Origin: Aquimarina mycalae
GTDB lineage: Bacteria > Bacteroidota > Bacteroidia > Flavobacteriales > Flavobacteriaceae
Assembly: GCF_029906345.1 (NCBI RefSeq)
Contig: NZ_JARYGY010000008.1
Span: 124,001 to 188,000 of the forward strand
Direction of reading: 5' to 3'
DNA: 64,000 nucleotides
Positions 42,731 through 52,493 of this stretch are shown here, piece after piece. The position numbers were made by a program, and so were the translations under genes. Each line of letters starts with the position of its first letter. Within the stretch, counting starts at the first letter, position 1. Under the pieces are notes generated by a model. That model did no database searches. It was not told the DNA's origin and saw only the letters and a program-made list of their open reading frames with translations.

Positions 42731-44278
42731 ATGGCAAAAGGAAGATTAACACCGTTTTCAAAAATTTTAATTGTAGTTCTAATTATTGGTGGACTATACT
42801 TTTTATTAAATAAACTAAGAGATCCTGCTGTAAAGGACAAGATTGAAGAAGTTACTTCTTCTTCTGATAAAGGAAAAACTAAAGAAGGATATAAAGATGT
42901 CATCAATGTTGGAGTTGTAACTTGGGGAGGATATGCTGGAGGGCAATATTTCAATGAAGGATTCAAAGCAAATACTGCTTCCAGATTTTATAAAGATTAT
43001 GGATTTAAAGTAAATTTTGAAGTTATTGACGATTTCGATGCTTCGAGAGATGCTTTTAAGAATGGTTCTATAGATTTAATGTGGGCAACTATTGATGCGT
43101 TCCCAACAGAAGTAGAAGGATTATCACAATACCAACCGCAAGTTGTATTTCAAGCAGATTGGAGTCGCGGAGGAGATGCCATCGTAGCAGCCAGAGGGAT
43201 CAATAAAGTAAGTGATCTAAGAGGTAAGAAAATTGCGGTAGCACCTATGACGCCGTCGCATTCTTTCCTGATTTGGTTGCTAGAAGCTAGTGACATGACA
43301 ACCAAAGATGTACAATTGATAGAAGTGCCAAGTGCTATTGATGCGGCAGATTCTTTTAAAAGTAATACTGTAGATGCAGCAGTAGTTTGGAGTCCAGATG
43401 ATGCAGATTGTGTAAGTAAAGTAGCTGGTTCTAAAGTATTAGAAAGTACCAAAAATGCAACCCATATTATTGCGGATGTTTTTGTGTCTAAAAAAGAATT
43501 TATAGAAACTCACAAAGAACAATTACAGGATCTTTATGAAGGATGGATGATTGGAGCATCAGAATTAAACAATTCGGATAGTAATAAAAGAAAAGCTGCT
43601 AAGATTCTTGCAGAAGGATTGTCTCAGCCAGAAGATTTCTGTTATGATGCTATCAATAATGTGCGATTAGCAACTCATGGAGATAATAAAGATTTCTTTG
43701 GATTAAATCCAAGTTATAGTGGAGTTACTGGAGAAGATTTATATAATAAAATGAAGGTGAAGTATAATAATCTTGGATACAGTACTGCTGGAGCAAAAAG
43801 TTGGAGATTGTTATCTACGAAAGACTTAGTAAATAAAACATCACTTTCTGGGAATTCTCATAATGCAGAACAGCAGAAACAATTTACTGCAGTGAATGAT
43901 GAATTGGCAAAAAAAGAATCATTGTCTTCTAAGAAAGTAAGTATTAGTTTTAGAACAGGAGAGTTCCAGTTAGACGAGAACTCTAAACAATTAATAGATC
44001 TTCAGTTTACACCGATTGCCAAGGCATTTGCCAATGCACGTATTAGAATTGAAGGAAATACGGATAATGTTGGTTCTAGAGGTCCCAATGTAGCATTATC
44101 TAAAAAAAGAGCACAATCTGTAGCCAACTATTTAATAGGACAGCATAGTATGCCTACCAATAGATTTATTATCATAGGTAATGGTCCTGATAAACCAGTT
44201 CCTGGATGTGAGCGAAATCAAAATGCAGATTGTAAATCTAAAAACAGAAGAACAGATTTTGAATTAGTAGTAGACTAA
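42731..44278 (+). CDS. Periplasmic ABC substrate-binding protein fused to an OmpA peptidoglycan-binding domain
   Basis: 515 residues. An N-terminal membrane helix (about 10-27) anchors it. Residues about 55-375 are an NMT1/SsuA-type binding domain (VGVVTWGGYAGGQYFNEGF, LRGKKIAVAPMTPSHSFLIWLL). Residues about 410-515 are an OmpA/MotB domain (RIRIEGNTDNVGSRGPNVALS, KKRAQSVANYLIG). The fusion ties substrate sensing to the cell wall. The stop overlaps the permease start (TAATG). Confidence 0.88.
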   Translation: MAKGRLTPFSKILIVVLIIGGLYFLLNKLRDPAVKDKIEEVTSSSDKGKTKEGYKDVINVGVVTWGGYAGGQYFNEGFKANTASRFYKDYGFKVNFEVIDDFDASRDAFKNGSIDLMWATIDAFPTEVEGLSQYQPQVVFQADWSRGGDAIVAARGINKVSDLRGKKIAVAPMTPSHSFLIWLLEASDMTTKDVQLIEVPSAIDAADSFKSNTVDAAVVWSPDDADCVSKVAGSKVLESTKNATHIIADVFVSKKEFIETHKEQLQDLYEGWMIGASELNNSDSNKRKAAKILAEGLSQPEDFCYDAINNVRLATHGDNKDFFGLNPSYSGVTGEDLYNKMKVKYNNLGYSTAGAKSWRLLSTKDLVNKTSLSGNSHNAEQQKQFTAVNDELAKKESLSSKKVSISFRTGEFQLDENSKQLIDLQFTPIAKAFANARIRIEGNTDNVGSRGPNVALSKKRAQSVANYLIGQHSMPTNRFIIIGNGPDKPVPGCERNQNADCKSKNRRTDFELVVD

Positions 44279-45246
44279 TGGTAGGGATCAAAAAACTATT
44301 TGAACTTAGAGGAAACTTAGAATCAAAGGATAAAGCTATTCTTACTGCAATAGGTGCGGTAATCTTAATAGGTTTGTGGTTTCTGTTGGCTGAGTTTCTA
44401 TCCACTTCTGTTATTACACAGGATGAATCAATAGATATTTCTAAGATTGCTCAAAGCGAGCGGAAGTATTACGAAAATGATTCACTTTTAGTGGCTAGTT
44501 ATGATGCATTAGAACAAATGAGTGTCGAGGAATTGACATCTTTTGGTCTTAAGAAAAACAAAGTATATCCTTTATTGCCATCTCCAATTAAGGTGATCAA
44601 AGCTTTTCCAGATTTAAATCAAAATGACGATGTAATAGGAAATACCTTTTATTCAATTAAATTAAATTTTCTGGGATATCTGGTGGCTATTTTGGTATCC
44701 ATTCCTATTGGTTTTTTATTAGGATTGATCCCATTATTTAGAGGTTTGTTTAGTCAGATTATCAATTCGTATCGTTTTATTCCGTTAACCGCGGTAACGG
44801 GTATTTTTATCATGTGGTTAGGATTAGGTAGTGATATGAAAGTATCTTTTCTGGCATTTGGTATTATTGTATACTTGATACCAGTCGTCATACAGCGGAT
44901 CGATGAGGTCCAGAATGTATATCTAAATACTGTTTTTACGTTGGGAGCTACTTCCTGGCAAACGATCAGAACTGTATATATGCCTTATGTATTCTCTAAA
45001 ATTATTGATGATATCCGAGTATTGACCGCCATTTCCTGGACCTATATTACTATTGTAGAAATGCTGAATAAAGGAGGAGGAATAGGAGAGTTGATTTGGA
45101 CTGCAAAACGACAAAGTAGAATCGATAAAGCTTTTGCAATACTAATTATCATTGTAGTGATAGGAATATTACAAGATCGACTTTTTGTGATGATTGATAG
45201 GATATTATTCCCTTTTAAACACATTAATAAAGGAAACAAACACTAA
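44278..45246 (+). CDS. ABC transporter permease, NitT/TauT-type
   Basis: 322 residues with about six TM helices. It has a periplasmic insertion after the first helix and the EAA-like loop ATSWQTIRTVYMPYVFSKIID. It would form the channel with the ATPase encoded next. Confidence 0.88.
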   Translation: MVGIKKLFELRGNLESKDKAILTAIGAVILIGLWFLLAEFLSTSVITQDESIDISKIAQSERKYYENDSLLVASYDALEQMSVEELTSFGLKKNKVYPLLPSPIKVIKAFPDLNQNDDVIGNTFYSIKLNFLGYLVAILVSIPIGFLLGLIPLFRGLFSQIINSYRFIPLTAVTGIFIMWLGLGSDMKVSFLAFGIIVYLIPVVIQRIDEVQNVYLNTVFTLGATSWQTIRTVYMPYVFSKIIDDIRVLTAISWTYITIVEMLNKGGGIGELIWTAKRQSRIDKAFAILIIIVVIGILQDRLFVMIDRILFPFKHINKGNKH

Positions 45247-45247
45247 T

Positions 45248-46057
45248 ATGGCATTACAGTTTACAGATAACCCTCAGGCTCCTAATGTTATAGAATTACG
45301 TGGAGTATCACAATCTTATGATGGTGGGAAATCAAAAATTATAGAAAATCTCGACCTATTGGTTGAAGATAAACCTATGCAAGGACAGTTTTCTGTCATA
45401 TTAGGCATGTCTGGATGTGGTAAATCCACCTTGTTACGATATATCGCAGGATTACAGGAACCAACTTCGGGAACGGTCTTGGTAAAAGGAAAACCTGTAA
45501 GCAAGGAGAATAGAGTGAGTATGGTGTTTCAGCAATATTCTTCGTTGCCGTGGATGACGGTGTTGGATAATGTAGGTTTAGGACTCCGTTTTAAAGGAAT
45601 CTCTAAGAAAGAACGTGATGAAAAGGCCATGGAAATGATTCAATTAGTTGGATTAGATGGTCATCAAAAAAAATATGCACAGTATCCTACACTTTCTGGA
45701 GGGCAATTACAACGTGTAGCTATAGCAAGAAGTTTAATGTCTAATCCAGAAATCTTATTGATGGATGAACCTTTTGGAGCATTGGATATCAAAACTCGAT
45801 TGCAGATGCAAGATTTACTGATTGGTATTTGGGAAAAATTTAGTCCTACGATTTTATTTGTCACTCACGATATACAGGAAGCGGTTTATTTAGCGGATGA
45901 TATTTATATTATGAAACATGCACCCTCGCATTTTGTAAAACATATTAATATCGATTTACCATTTAATCGAAATAGAGAAACGAAACGATTAGCACATTTT
46001 GATGAACTAGTACACGAGGTTGAAGATGCAATGATGCAGATCGATGCTGGGAGCTAG
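45248..46057 (+). CDS. ABC transporter ATP-binding protein, NitT/TauT-type
   Basis: 269 residues from ATG 45248; an upstream ATG (45194) lies within the permease gene. Walker A GMSGCGKSTLLRYIAG, Q-loop MVFQQYSSLPWMTV, signature LSGGQLQRVAIARSL, Walker B ILLMDEPFGALD, switch VTHDIQEA. Substrate unknown; nitrate/taurine/sulfonate transporters are relatives. Confidence 0.92.
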   Translation: MALQFTDNPQAPNVIELRGVSQSYDGGKSKIIENLDLLVEDKPMQGQFSVILGMSGCGKSTLLRYIAGLQEPTSGTVLVKGKPVSKENRVSMVFQQYSSLPWMTVLDNVGLGLRFKGISKKERDEKAMEMIQLVGLDGHQKKYAQYPTLSGGQLQRVAIARSLMSNPEILLMDEPFGALDIKTRLQMQDLLIGIWEKFSPTILFVTHDIQEAVYLADDIYIMKHAPSHFVKHINIDLPFNRNRETKRLAHFDELVHEVEDAMMQIDAGS

Positions 46058-46163
46058 GATTTATGGACATCATATATTCATATCAGTGTCAATCTTCTGA
46101 GACCTTAGTTTAAAAAATAACAGATGTTTTTGATAAAAAATTGAAAATAAAAGAGATACCAGA

Positions 46164-46691
46164 ATGAAAAGTATAATAAGTATATTATTGATTGCAGTAT
46201 CGCTTGTGATTTTTGGAGTACGAATTTCCAAAAAAATACAATTTAAACAAAACGTCTCTGGGTATCTAAAAAGAGCAGCAGATGCCAATACAATCGAGTT
46301 AGCAAATGATGAGTTGACTAAAGTGATAGATTATTTAGAATCTAATAATATCACAAGCGGATATACCTCCGTTTTATGGAAAACTCCAGATGAAGACATT
46401 GATTTTTGGTATAAAAATTTAAAAGCAAGCCAAAACGAGCTTCAGAATTTGAAATCAGAAAGTGCTTTAGAAAAAACCAATGTGTTAATAAAACTTAGGG
46501 AGACTTTATTAGATACAGGTGAAAATACAAGGGTAACGGTGCCTAAAGGCTTGGCAGTTTATCCTAATAATATGTTGTGGAGCATACTAATGTGGATTGC
46601 GTTTTTATCCATATCTTCTGGTTTTATTATGCTCGCAGTAGCATCTGATAAGAGGGCTAAAAAAAAGAAAGCAGAACAGCTATTGTCTTAA
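46164..46691 (+). CDS. Hypothetical protein with N- and C-terminal membrane helices
   Basis: 175 residues: TM helix near residues 3-20, a helical extracytoplasmic domain (LKRAADANTIELANDELTK), a second TM near 140-163 (MLWSILMWIAFLSISSGFIM), and a Lys-rich tail. No family recognised. It lies between the ABC genes and the AAA ATPase in one direction. Confidence 0.6.
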   Translation: MKSIISILLIAVSLVIFGVRISKKIQFKQNVSGYLKRAADANTIELANDELTKVIDYLESNNITSGYTSVLWKTPDEDIDFWYKNLKASQNELQNLKSESALEKTNVLIKLRETLLDTGENTRVTVPKGLAVYPNNMLWSILMWIAFLSISSGFIMLAVASDKRAKKKKAEQLLS

Positions 46692-46712
46692 ATCAAATTT
46701 ATAAGAAGTATA

Positions 46713-48614
46713 ATGACCAACAGAAAATACCATAAAACCATAGATCAGTTTTTTTCGAAATTAGTTCAGGAGCATAAAGCTTCTTTTTTTAAAGGGAAAT
46801 CTGTTAATCCATTAAAGATATTGTCTATTTCATCGTCATTTCCATCATTAAGGATTAAAGATGAAGATTTGTTGGTATTGTACTCCTTAAAGGAATCTAT
46901 TGATGAACTAGATTTTATTGTAACAACACAGCACATTCATATTGCAGAAAGTAAAATTCTATTAGCTAAGAATGTATTTCAGGATGTAAAATTTAGTGCT
47001 TTTCCAAAGGAACATATCACTTTATTAAATGATTTAGTAGATGATTTGTTGTTGACTAAAAATGATGAAAAAAAGAGCCTTTCTGATTTTACGAATAAGT
47101 TTAAAGATTTTGTAAACCAAAAAGAAGATACTACTCAGGAGTTTGACATTGATTATGAATTTCTGCAAATTCTAAAGAACGAAGGAGAAAAGATTCAAAA
47201 CCTAGCAGAAGATCTAAATAATAACAAACGATTTTCGAATACGATAAATGCCATTGTACATAAAACAGACGATGCCCTAGAATTTAAAGCAGAACATGTC
47301 ATTCTACAGGATATTATTAGGGTGTTTAATATGATTTACCCATTGAGTGATGGTTCGAATGCGGTTGCAGATGCTAAGGTGAAATTTCTACTAGCCTTTA
47401 TGTTTGAGAAATTGCAAGGAAATGACATTATAGCTTCTTTGTCTATAGAACGGATTAATAAATTTGTGCAATCAGAGAAATTTGATGAGAATATTGAAGT
47501 AATTAAAACAGCCAGTCTTTTTGATTTGGGTGAGGAGTATAAAAATGAATTTTTATTGCCTTCACTTCTAAAGCGATTAGATAGCCAACATTTTGCCAAT
47601 TCTGTTTCTTTTTTGTACAGAATAGCTTCATTAATAACCAAAGCGGATGGCACTGTTTCTGAAGAAGAAACGGAGTTGCTAAAGAAGATCAATAGTAAAT
47701 TACAGCATCCAAAAGAAAAGCTGGAAGGAGTCAAACAGACAGAAATCGATGAGAATGAGACTTTGGATGATGTGATGGATGAGTTAAACGAACTGATAGG
47801 TTTAGATAATATCAAAACCTCTGTAAAAGAATTATCCAATTTTTTGAAGGTTCAGAAGCTACGAGAAGAAAAAGGCCTGAAGAATGTAAATAACTCGTTG
47901 CATTCAGTTTTTATGGGGCCTCCAGGAACGGGTAAAACTACTGTAGCTCGTTTGGTTTCTAAAATATATAAGCATTTAGGGTATTTAGAAAAAGGACACC
48001 TCGTAGAAACGGATAGAACAGGAATGGTCGCTGGATACGTAGGACAAACAGCATTAAAAGTAGAAGAGGTAATAAAAACTTCTATAGATGGAGTATTGTT
48101 TATTGATGAAGCGTATTCATTAGCTAAAGACAATAAAAAAGATTTCGGAAACGAAGCTGTAGAGGTGTTGCTGAAGAAGATGGAGGATCATAGAGATCAA
48201 TTAGTGGTCATTGTTGCTGGATATCCTGATGAGATGGAAGAATTTATAGAATCCAATCCTGGATTACAGTCAAGATTTAATAGATACTTTACATTTGATC
48301 ATTATAAACCAAAAGAACTGATCGGAATCTTTGAATTGTTCTGCCTTAAGAATGATTTTGTGCTAGCAGATGAAGCAAAAGAAAAATTAGAATTTATCTT
48401 CGAAAAACTTTATGAAAAACGTCATAAAAGTTTTGGTAATGCGAGAGTTGCTAGAAATTTGTTTGAAAAAATTATTGAATATCAAGCGAATCGCATTGTA
48501 TCTATAACACCATTAACAGAGGAGTTGCTAAAGACAATTGTAGAGGATGATATTCCTCCAATCAATCAAACCGTAGATGAATATTTAAGGTTTCAGAAGG
48601 ATGAAGAAGAATAA
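46713..48614 (+). CDS. AAA+ ATPase (CbbX/SpoVK-like) with TerB-like segment
   Basis: 633 residues. The N-terminal 290 residues are helical. About 295-335 resembles TerB (RIASLITKADGTVSEEETEL). The C-terminal AAA domain has Walker A GPPGTGKTTVARLV (about residue 400), Walker B GVLFIDEAYSLAKD, and an arginine-rich sensor region (ESNPGLQSRFNRYFTF), as in CbbX. It is probably a remodelling ATPase. TerB-type segments link it to tellurite/stress systems. The stop abuts the next gene. Confidence 0.85.
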   Translation: MTNRKYHKTIDQFFSKLVQEHKASFFKGKSVNPLKILSISSSFPSLRIKDEDLLVLYSLKESIDELDFIVTTQHIHIAESKILLAKNVFQDVKFSAFPKEHITLLNDLVDDLLLTKNDEKKSLSDFTNKFKDFVNQKEDTTQEFDIDYEFLQILKNEGEKIQNLAEDLNNNKRFSNTINAIVHKTDDALEFKAEHVILQDIIRVFNMIYPLSDGSNAVADAKVKFLLAFMFEKLQGNDIIASLSIERINKFVQSEKFDENIEVIKTASLFDLGEEYKNEFLLPSLLKRLDSQHFANSVSFLYRIASLITKADGTVSEEETELLKKINSKLQHPKEKLEGVKQTEIDENETLDDVMDELNELIGLDNIKTSVKELSNFLKVQKLREEKGLKNVNNSLHSVFMGPPGTGKTTVARLVSKIYKHLGYLEKGHLVETDRTGMVAGYVGQTALKVEEVIKTSIDGVLFIDEAYSLAKDNKKDFGNEAVEVLLKKMEDHRDQLVVIVAGYPDEMEEFIESNPGLQSRFNRYFTFDHYKPKELIGIFELFCLKNDFVLADEAKEKLEFIFEKLYEKRHKSFGNARVARNLFEKIIEYQANRIVSITPLTEELLKTIVEDDIPPINQTVDEYLRFQKDEEE

Positions 48615-49522
48615 TGATTACGGAAAAAAACATATCCAAAACATTAGGACGAACAATTAAATCACCAATTAGAGTGGGTGACGTATCTGATTTGGGTATT
48701 GATAATACATCTTTTGTACGTTTTTTTAAACCTTTTTTCGAAAGCTTACAAGATGACGTATATCTAGTGCGAGGAAATCAAATTACTTTTTTAAAGGAAA
48801 CGTTTCCTACAGATGCAACATCTATTGAAAAACTTCATAAACCTTATTTTGAAGGAACAAGTACAATAGAAGTGTTGGCATATTGGATACAGCAATTAGA
48901 TGAAAATCAAAAGCAAGAATTTAATCGATTGTCGACCATAACAAGGCAACGAAATATTGCTACATTTTTAATCGAGATTTGGGATGATCAATATTTTGTA
49001 GAACGAGTGGTGCAACAAGGCTTTGAACAGGATGTAGGTGATTTTAGAGTATGGAAACGTGTTTTTAAACAAGCAACCAGAGAAGCAGTAGAAAATGAAT
49101 TGTTTGTTGATTTGCTTAAAAAAATGGCCGGTTTAGTCAAAAAGATACATCCAGAAGTTCGAAAGATTCAGATTACGAGTCATTTTATGAGAACCATTTC
49201 TAGAGAAAAAATAAAAGGGGAAAATTCCCCAGAAGGAGTGCACGAAGACGGTGCTCAATATATTATGTCTGCATTAGTAGTAAATCGACAAAATATTACT
49301 GGCGCCGAAAGCCAGATATATGAAAAAACAACTTCTGGAAACAATGAAATGATTTACCATAACGTATTGCAACCAGGAGAATTTATTTTTCAGGCAGATA
49401 CTGGTGAGGAATTTACTTTTGGTAATGATTTATGGCATTACGTAACTCCCATTGAACCAGAAGATATTTCAAAACCAGGAATACGCGATATCATCGGTTT
49501 TGATATGGATATCATGGATTAA
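48614..49522 (+). CDS. 2OG-Fe(II) dioxygenase family protein (PF10014 / BsmA-like)
   Basis: 302 residues. The C-terminal part contains the iron-binding VHEDGAQYIMSALVVNRQNI and distal His in GNDLWHYVTPIEP, with a likely 2OG-binding Arg near the end (GIRDIIGFDMDI). BsmA-like proteins are thought to modify amino acids or peptides. It overlaps the AAA gene by one base, so it belongs to that operon. Substrate unknown. Confidence 0.78.
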   Translation: MITEKNISKTLGRTIKSPIRVGDVSDLGIDNTSFVRFFKPFFESLQDDVYLVRGNQITFLKETFPTDATSIEKLHKPYFEGTSTIEVLAYWIQQLDENQKQEFNRLSTITRQRNIATFLIEIWDDQYFVERVVQQGFEQDVGDFRVWKRVFKQATREAVENELFVDLLKKMAGLVKKIHPEVRKIQITSHFMRTISREKIKGENSPEGVHEDGAQYIMSALVVNRQNITGAESQIYEKTTSGNNEMIYHNVLQPGEFIFQADTGEEFTFGNDLWHYVTPIEPEDISKPGIRDIIGFDMDIMD

Positions 49523-50403
49523 GACAACACACAACTAATATCATCCAGCGAAGAACCATAGTCAAAACTAAAATCAATATGTACCAGATCACCAGCTTTT
49601 ACCTCTTGCGTATTGGTGGTTTTTAAAACCGTTGGAGGCATTAAACTATCTGTTCCTGTAAAATTAGATCCTTCAGTAACTTCAACATAAGATTCTAAGT
49701 ATAAAGCATTCACAGTTCCTGAGAACAACACTGGTACTGAAAAACTAAGTTTTACACCTTGTTTTTTTTCTTTCAGTAATTCAATCTCATTTACTAAAAA
49801 TTGTTGAGTCAAAAACATAGGTTGGTGCCTTGTAAAATTAACTGGATAATGATGAACATCTGCATCGATTTCTGCTTCACATAATCTGGCAAAATTTACA
49901 ATACGATTAGGAAATAATTTTCCGCCTGGTTTTAAGAATTCACGCATATGCTGAAAAATTTGTACCTGAAACTCATTCGCACAATAGATACTCATCAATT
50001 CGCCCACTACGAAATCTACTTTTTCAGGTAAATCTACAGTCAAAGCGTCTGCATAGATTACCTCTACTTTATTTGCCCAAGGATACTTAGCAATCTCTTT
50101 ATTAATAAAAGGAATTAGATCGGGATTATTCTCTATTAAATATGCTTTTTTTACGTGTGGCATATATAATTTGGTAAGCGGAAGTGTACCCACACCAATT
50201 TCGCAAACGATAGCATCTTTAAAGTTATTATTAAGTTGAAACGCCTTATGAAATGCATCTACGCGTTGCTTATCGGTCTCCATGATCTTATAATAAATTT
50301 CTGGAAAACCAAAATGAGATTCATCAAATGTTTGTGCGTTTAGCAAGCTATATTTTAACGCATCGTAATTGTCAATTACTTCTTCGAATAATTTGTCTTT
50401 CAT
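49519..50403 (-). CDS. SAM-dependent methyltransferase (PRMT-like fold)
   Basis: 294 residues. Motif I is IVCEIGVGTLPLTKLYMPHV, the acidic loop is YLIENNPD, and motif IV-like FVVGELMSIYCANEFQVQ recalls the double-E loop of protein arginine methyltransferases. It converges on the dioxygenase gene (4-base overlap of ends). Target unknown. Confidence 0.75.
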   Translation of the reverse strand: MKDKLFEEVIDNYDALKYSLLNAQTFDESHFGFPEIYYKIMETDKQRVDAFHKAFQLNNNFKDAIVCEIGVGTLPLTKLYMPHVKKAYLIENNPDLIPFINKEIAKYPWANKVEVIYADALTVDLPEKVDFVVGELMSIYCANEFQVQIFQHMREFLKPGGKLFPNRIVNFARLCEAEIDADVHHYPVNFTRHQPMFLTQQFLVNEIELLKEKKQGVKLSFSVPVLFSGTVNALYLESYVEVTEGSNFTGTDSLMPPTVLKTTNTQEVKAGDLVHIDFSFDYGSSLDDISCVLS

Positions 50404-50620
50404 TCCTATATGATTGTTTTAGTAAATATAATAATTATGAATTTTAAAGAGATTAATCGTAGCAAAACTTAAAATGAAAATATTTTGATAAAATTTTAAA
50501 AAGTAGGGGTAGGGTTTTTTTAAAGTGATGCGTTTTAAGAATACGATCGAATTACTTAACGTATAATTCATAATACCTGATGTAGATAGAATTCAATTAT
50601 TTAGAATTGATATTTGTATA

Positions 50621-50695
50621 ACTGATCATCAATCGACGAAGTTAAATTTAGATAAAAAAGGGACGTTTTTTCTAAAAAAAATATTGATGATCAGT
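50621..50695. repeat. 13-bp perfect inverted repeat
   Basis: ACTGATCATCAAT (50621-50633) and its complement ATTGATGATCAGT (50683-50695), 49 bases apart, in a 630-base region without genes. Use unknown: operator pair or RNA stem. Confidence 0.5.
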
Positions 50696-50754
50696 ATTCA
50701 GGTAGTGTACAGTTGGTTGTGAATCTGATTGCATCTATTGAAGAAGAAATAATT

Positions 50755-50830
50755 ATCATGCTGAGCTCATTGATGAATTTGTGTTAGGCTATTTTATTTG
50801 GGAAATAGTTTTCAATGAGCAGTGCATGAT
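50755..50830. repeat. Large hairpin, copy 1
   Basis: ATCATGCTGAGCTCATTGA pairs with TCAATGAGCAGTGCATGAT (three-base internal bulge). The loop contains TATTTGGGAAATAGTT. Related to the hairpin at 50919-50979. Confidence 0.6.
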
Positions 50831-50918
50831 TGTATATGCAAAGTAATTTTCTTATCTCAGCAAAATAGAATAGCTATAAAAATAATGTTATATTATATAG
50901 TAGATAAGTATAAGTAAT

Positions 50919-50979
50919 CCTGCTAAGCTCATTGAATATTGTCCTATTTGGGGGAATAGTTTTCAATGAGTTTAGCAGG
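50919..50979. repeat. Large hairpin, copy 2
   Basis: CCTGCTAAGCTCATTGAA pairs with TTCAATGAGTTTAGCAGG (17 of 18). The loop TATTTGGGGGAATAGTT matches copy 1. The outer stem differs from copy 1 but still pairs, so structure is kept. It lies just downstream of the peroxidase gene. Confidence 0.65.
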
Positions 50980-51037
50980 TTTTGGTGACTGTGTTATTAT
51001 TATTATTATGTGCTTACTTTTAGTAAGATAAGTTTAT

Positions 51038-52420
51038 TTAACCACATCCCAGATCAATTCTTGATTGTTCGTCATTATTAGGGAAACAGTTTTCCGAATT
51101 TATAGTCGGAGGTAGGTATCTAGATAAATTAGGATCTCTCAGGCTATTTTCAATAAATAAAACCAGATCGTCTATCTCTTTTTTATTTAGCTTAATATCT
51201 CCAAATTGTGTTGCTAGATTTTCTACAGGTACTTCATTGTTTTGCGGGATACCACTAATTTTATATTCGATAACCTCTCGCACAGAAGTAAAAGTTCCTC
51301 CATGTCCATAAAAACCATTATCTACAAGGTTATAAAGGGTTGGAGTTTTAAACTTATAATCATCTGCTGCAACGTTGGTAAATCCTCCTCTTCCTTTTTT
51401 AACATTTTCAAAATTTACATTCGCCAGCACAAACGCATCACTGGTGTTATCAAAATCACCCATACCAAAAGCATAGAAATTTTTATCATTAAGTGCAGGA
51501 CCCGTATGACATTGGTAACACTTTCCTTTACCAAAGAATGCCTTAGCTCCTTTTTTCTCACTATTGGATAACGCACTATAATTTCCTTGTAACCAATCTT
51601 GCCAAGGTGATTGATTTGATAATACTGTTCTTTCATAGGCAGCGATTGCTAAAGCTGCGTTTTGAGTGGAGTATCGTTCCGTTATTGGTGAATCTGGGAA
51701 AGCAGCATCAAACATCTGTTGATATCCAAAATTGGTAACAAAATTGTCATCAACTAATAATCTATGTACTCCTTGTCCTTTGATTGCTTGTACTTCTACA
51801 CCTTCGAAACCAATAAAATTCTCTGGAATATTTGTCCAGTTTGCCTCTGTACCCAAATTGGTTCCTGAGCCACCAAATTGACCATTCCATAGCATAATGT
51901 CTTGATACGCAACATTTAATACAGTTGGTGAACGAATAGGTTGTATATCCGCTTCATTTACTGGAATGTTAGGATTAAAAACCCTTCCTTCGCCGTTTAT
52001 ACCAAACCCTACACCAGCTTCTCCTATACCTTGTCTGAGGCCAGAACTAAATCCAGCCGCTGCGTGATGACAAGACGCACAGGAATATGTAAATAAATTG
52101 GATGCTGTTGTAGGGTTCCCTCCAGTAGCAGTTTCATGAAAAAGTAATTTTCCTAATGCCACTTTTTCTTCAGTAATTGGATTTAAAGGATCTTGCGGGA
52201 TACTACTGTACTGATTGTTATCAGGTAGCATAAAATACGATACCCCAATACCATTAGAAATAACATCCAAATCATCTAAAATTTGTTTTTCTAACCCAGT
52301 TGCGCCAGGAGGTGCTTTTGAGTTTGATAATTGATCCATTTCAGAGTTTAATAGGATGTAATCATCGTTTTCACAGGAAAACAAACTGAAAATCACAACA
52401 AAAAAGAGTATCTTTTTCAT
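51038..52420 (-). CDS. Di-haem cytochrome c peroxidase (MauG/CcpA family) lipoprotein
   Basis: 460 residues. Lipobox Cys16 (SLFSCEND). Two haem-c motifs: CASCHH (N-terminal, high-potential or catalytic) and CYQCHT. Also FHETATGGNPTTAS and KTPTLYNLVDNGFYGHGGTF, typical of the family. It reduces peroxide in the periplasm or acts as a MauG-like oxidant. It is followed, in the same direction, by no close gene; the porin-like gene is upstream. Confidence 0.88.
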   Translation of the reverse strand: MKKILFFVVIFSLFSCENDDYILLNSEMDQLSNSKAPPGATGLEKQILDDLDVISNGIGVSYFMLPDNNQYSSIPQDPLNPITEEKVALGKLLFHETATGGNPTTASNLFTYSCASCHHAAAGFSSGLRQGIGEAGVGFGINGEGRVFNPNIPVNEADIQPIRSPTVLNVAYQDIMLWNGQFGGSGTNLGTEANWTNIPENFIGFEGVEVQAIKGQGVHRLLVDDNFVTNFGYQQMFDAAFPDSPITERYSTQNAALAIAAYERTVLSNQSPWQDWLQGNYSALSNSEKKGAKAFFGKGKCYQCHTGPALNDKNFYAFGMGDFDNTSDAFVLANVNFENVKKGRGGFTNVAADDYKFKTPTLYNLVDNGFYGHGGTFTSVREVIEYKISGIPQNNEVPVENLATQFGDIKLNKKEIDDLVLFIENSLRDPNLSRYLPPTINSENCFPNNDEQSRIDLGCG

Positions 52421-52493
52421 GAAATAAGTTTTAATTGAAAGGTTATTTTATATAATCGATTAGAATCTAAAAATTATTTAATTCGTTGCGGTG

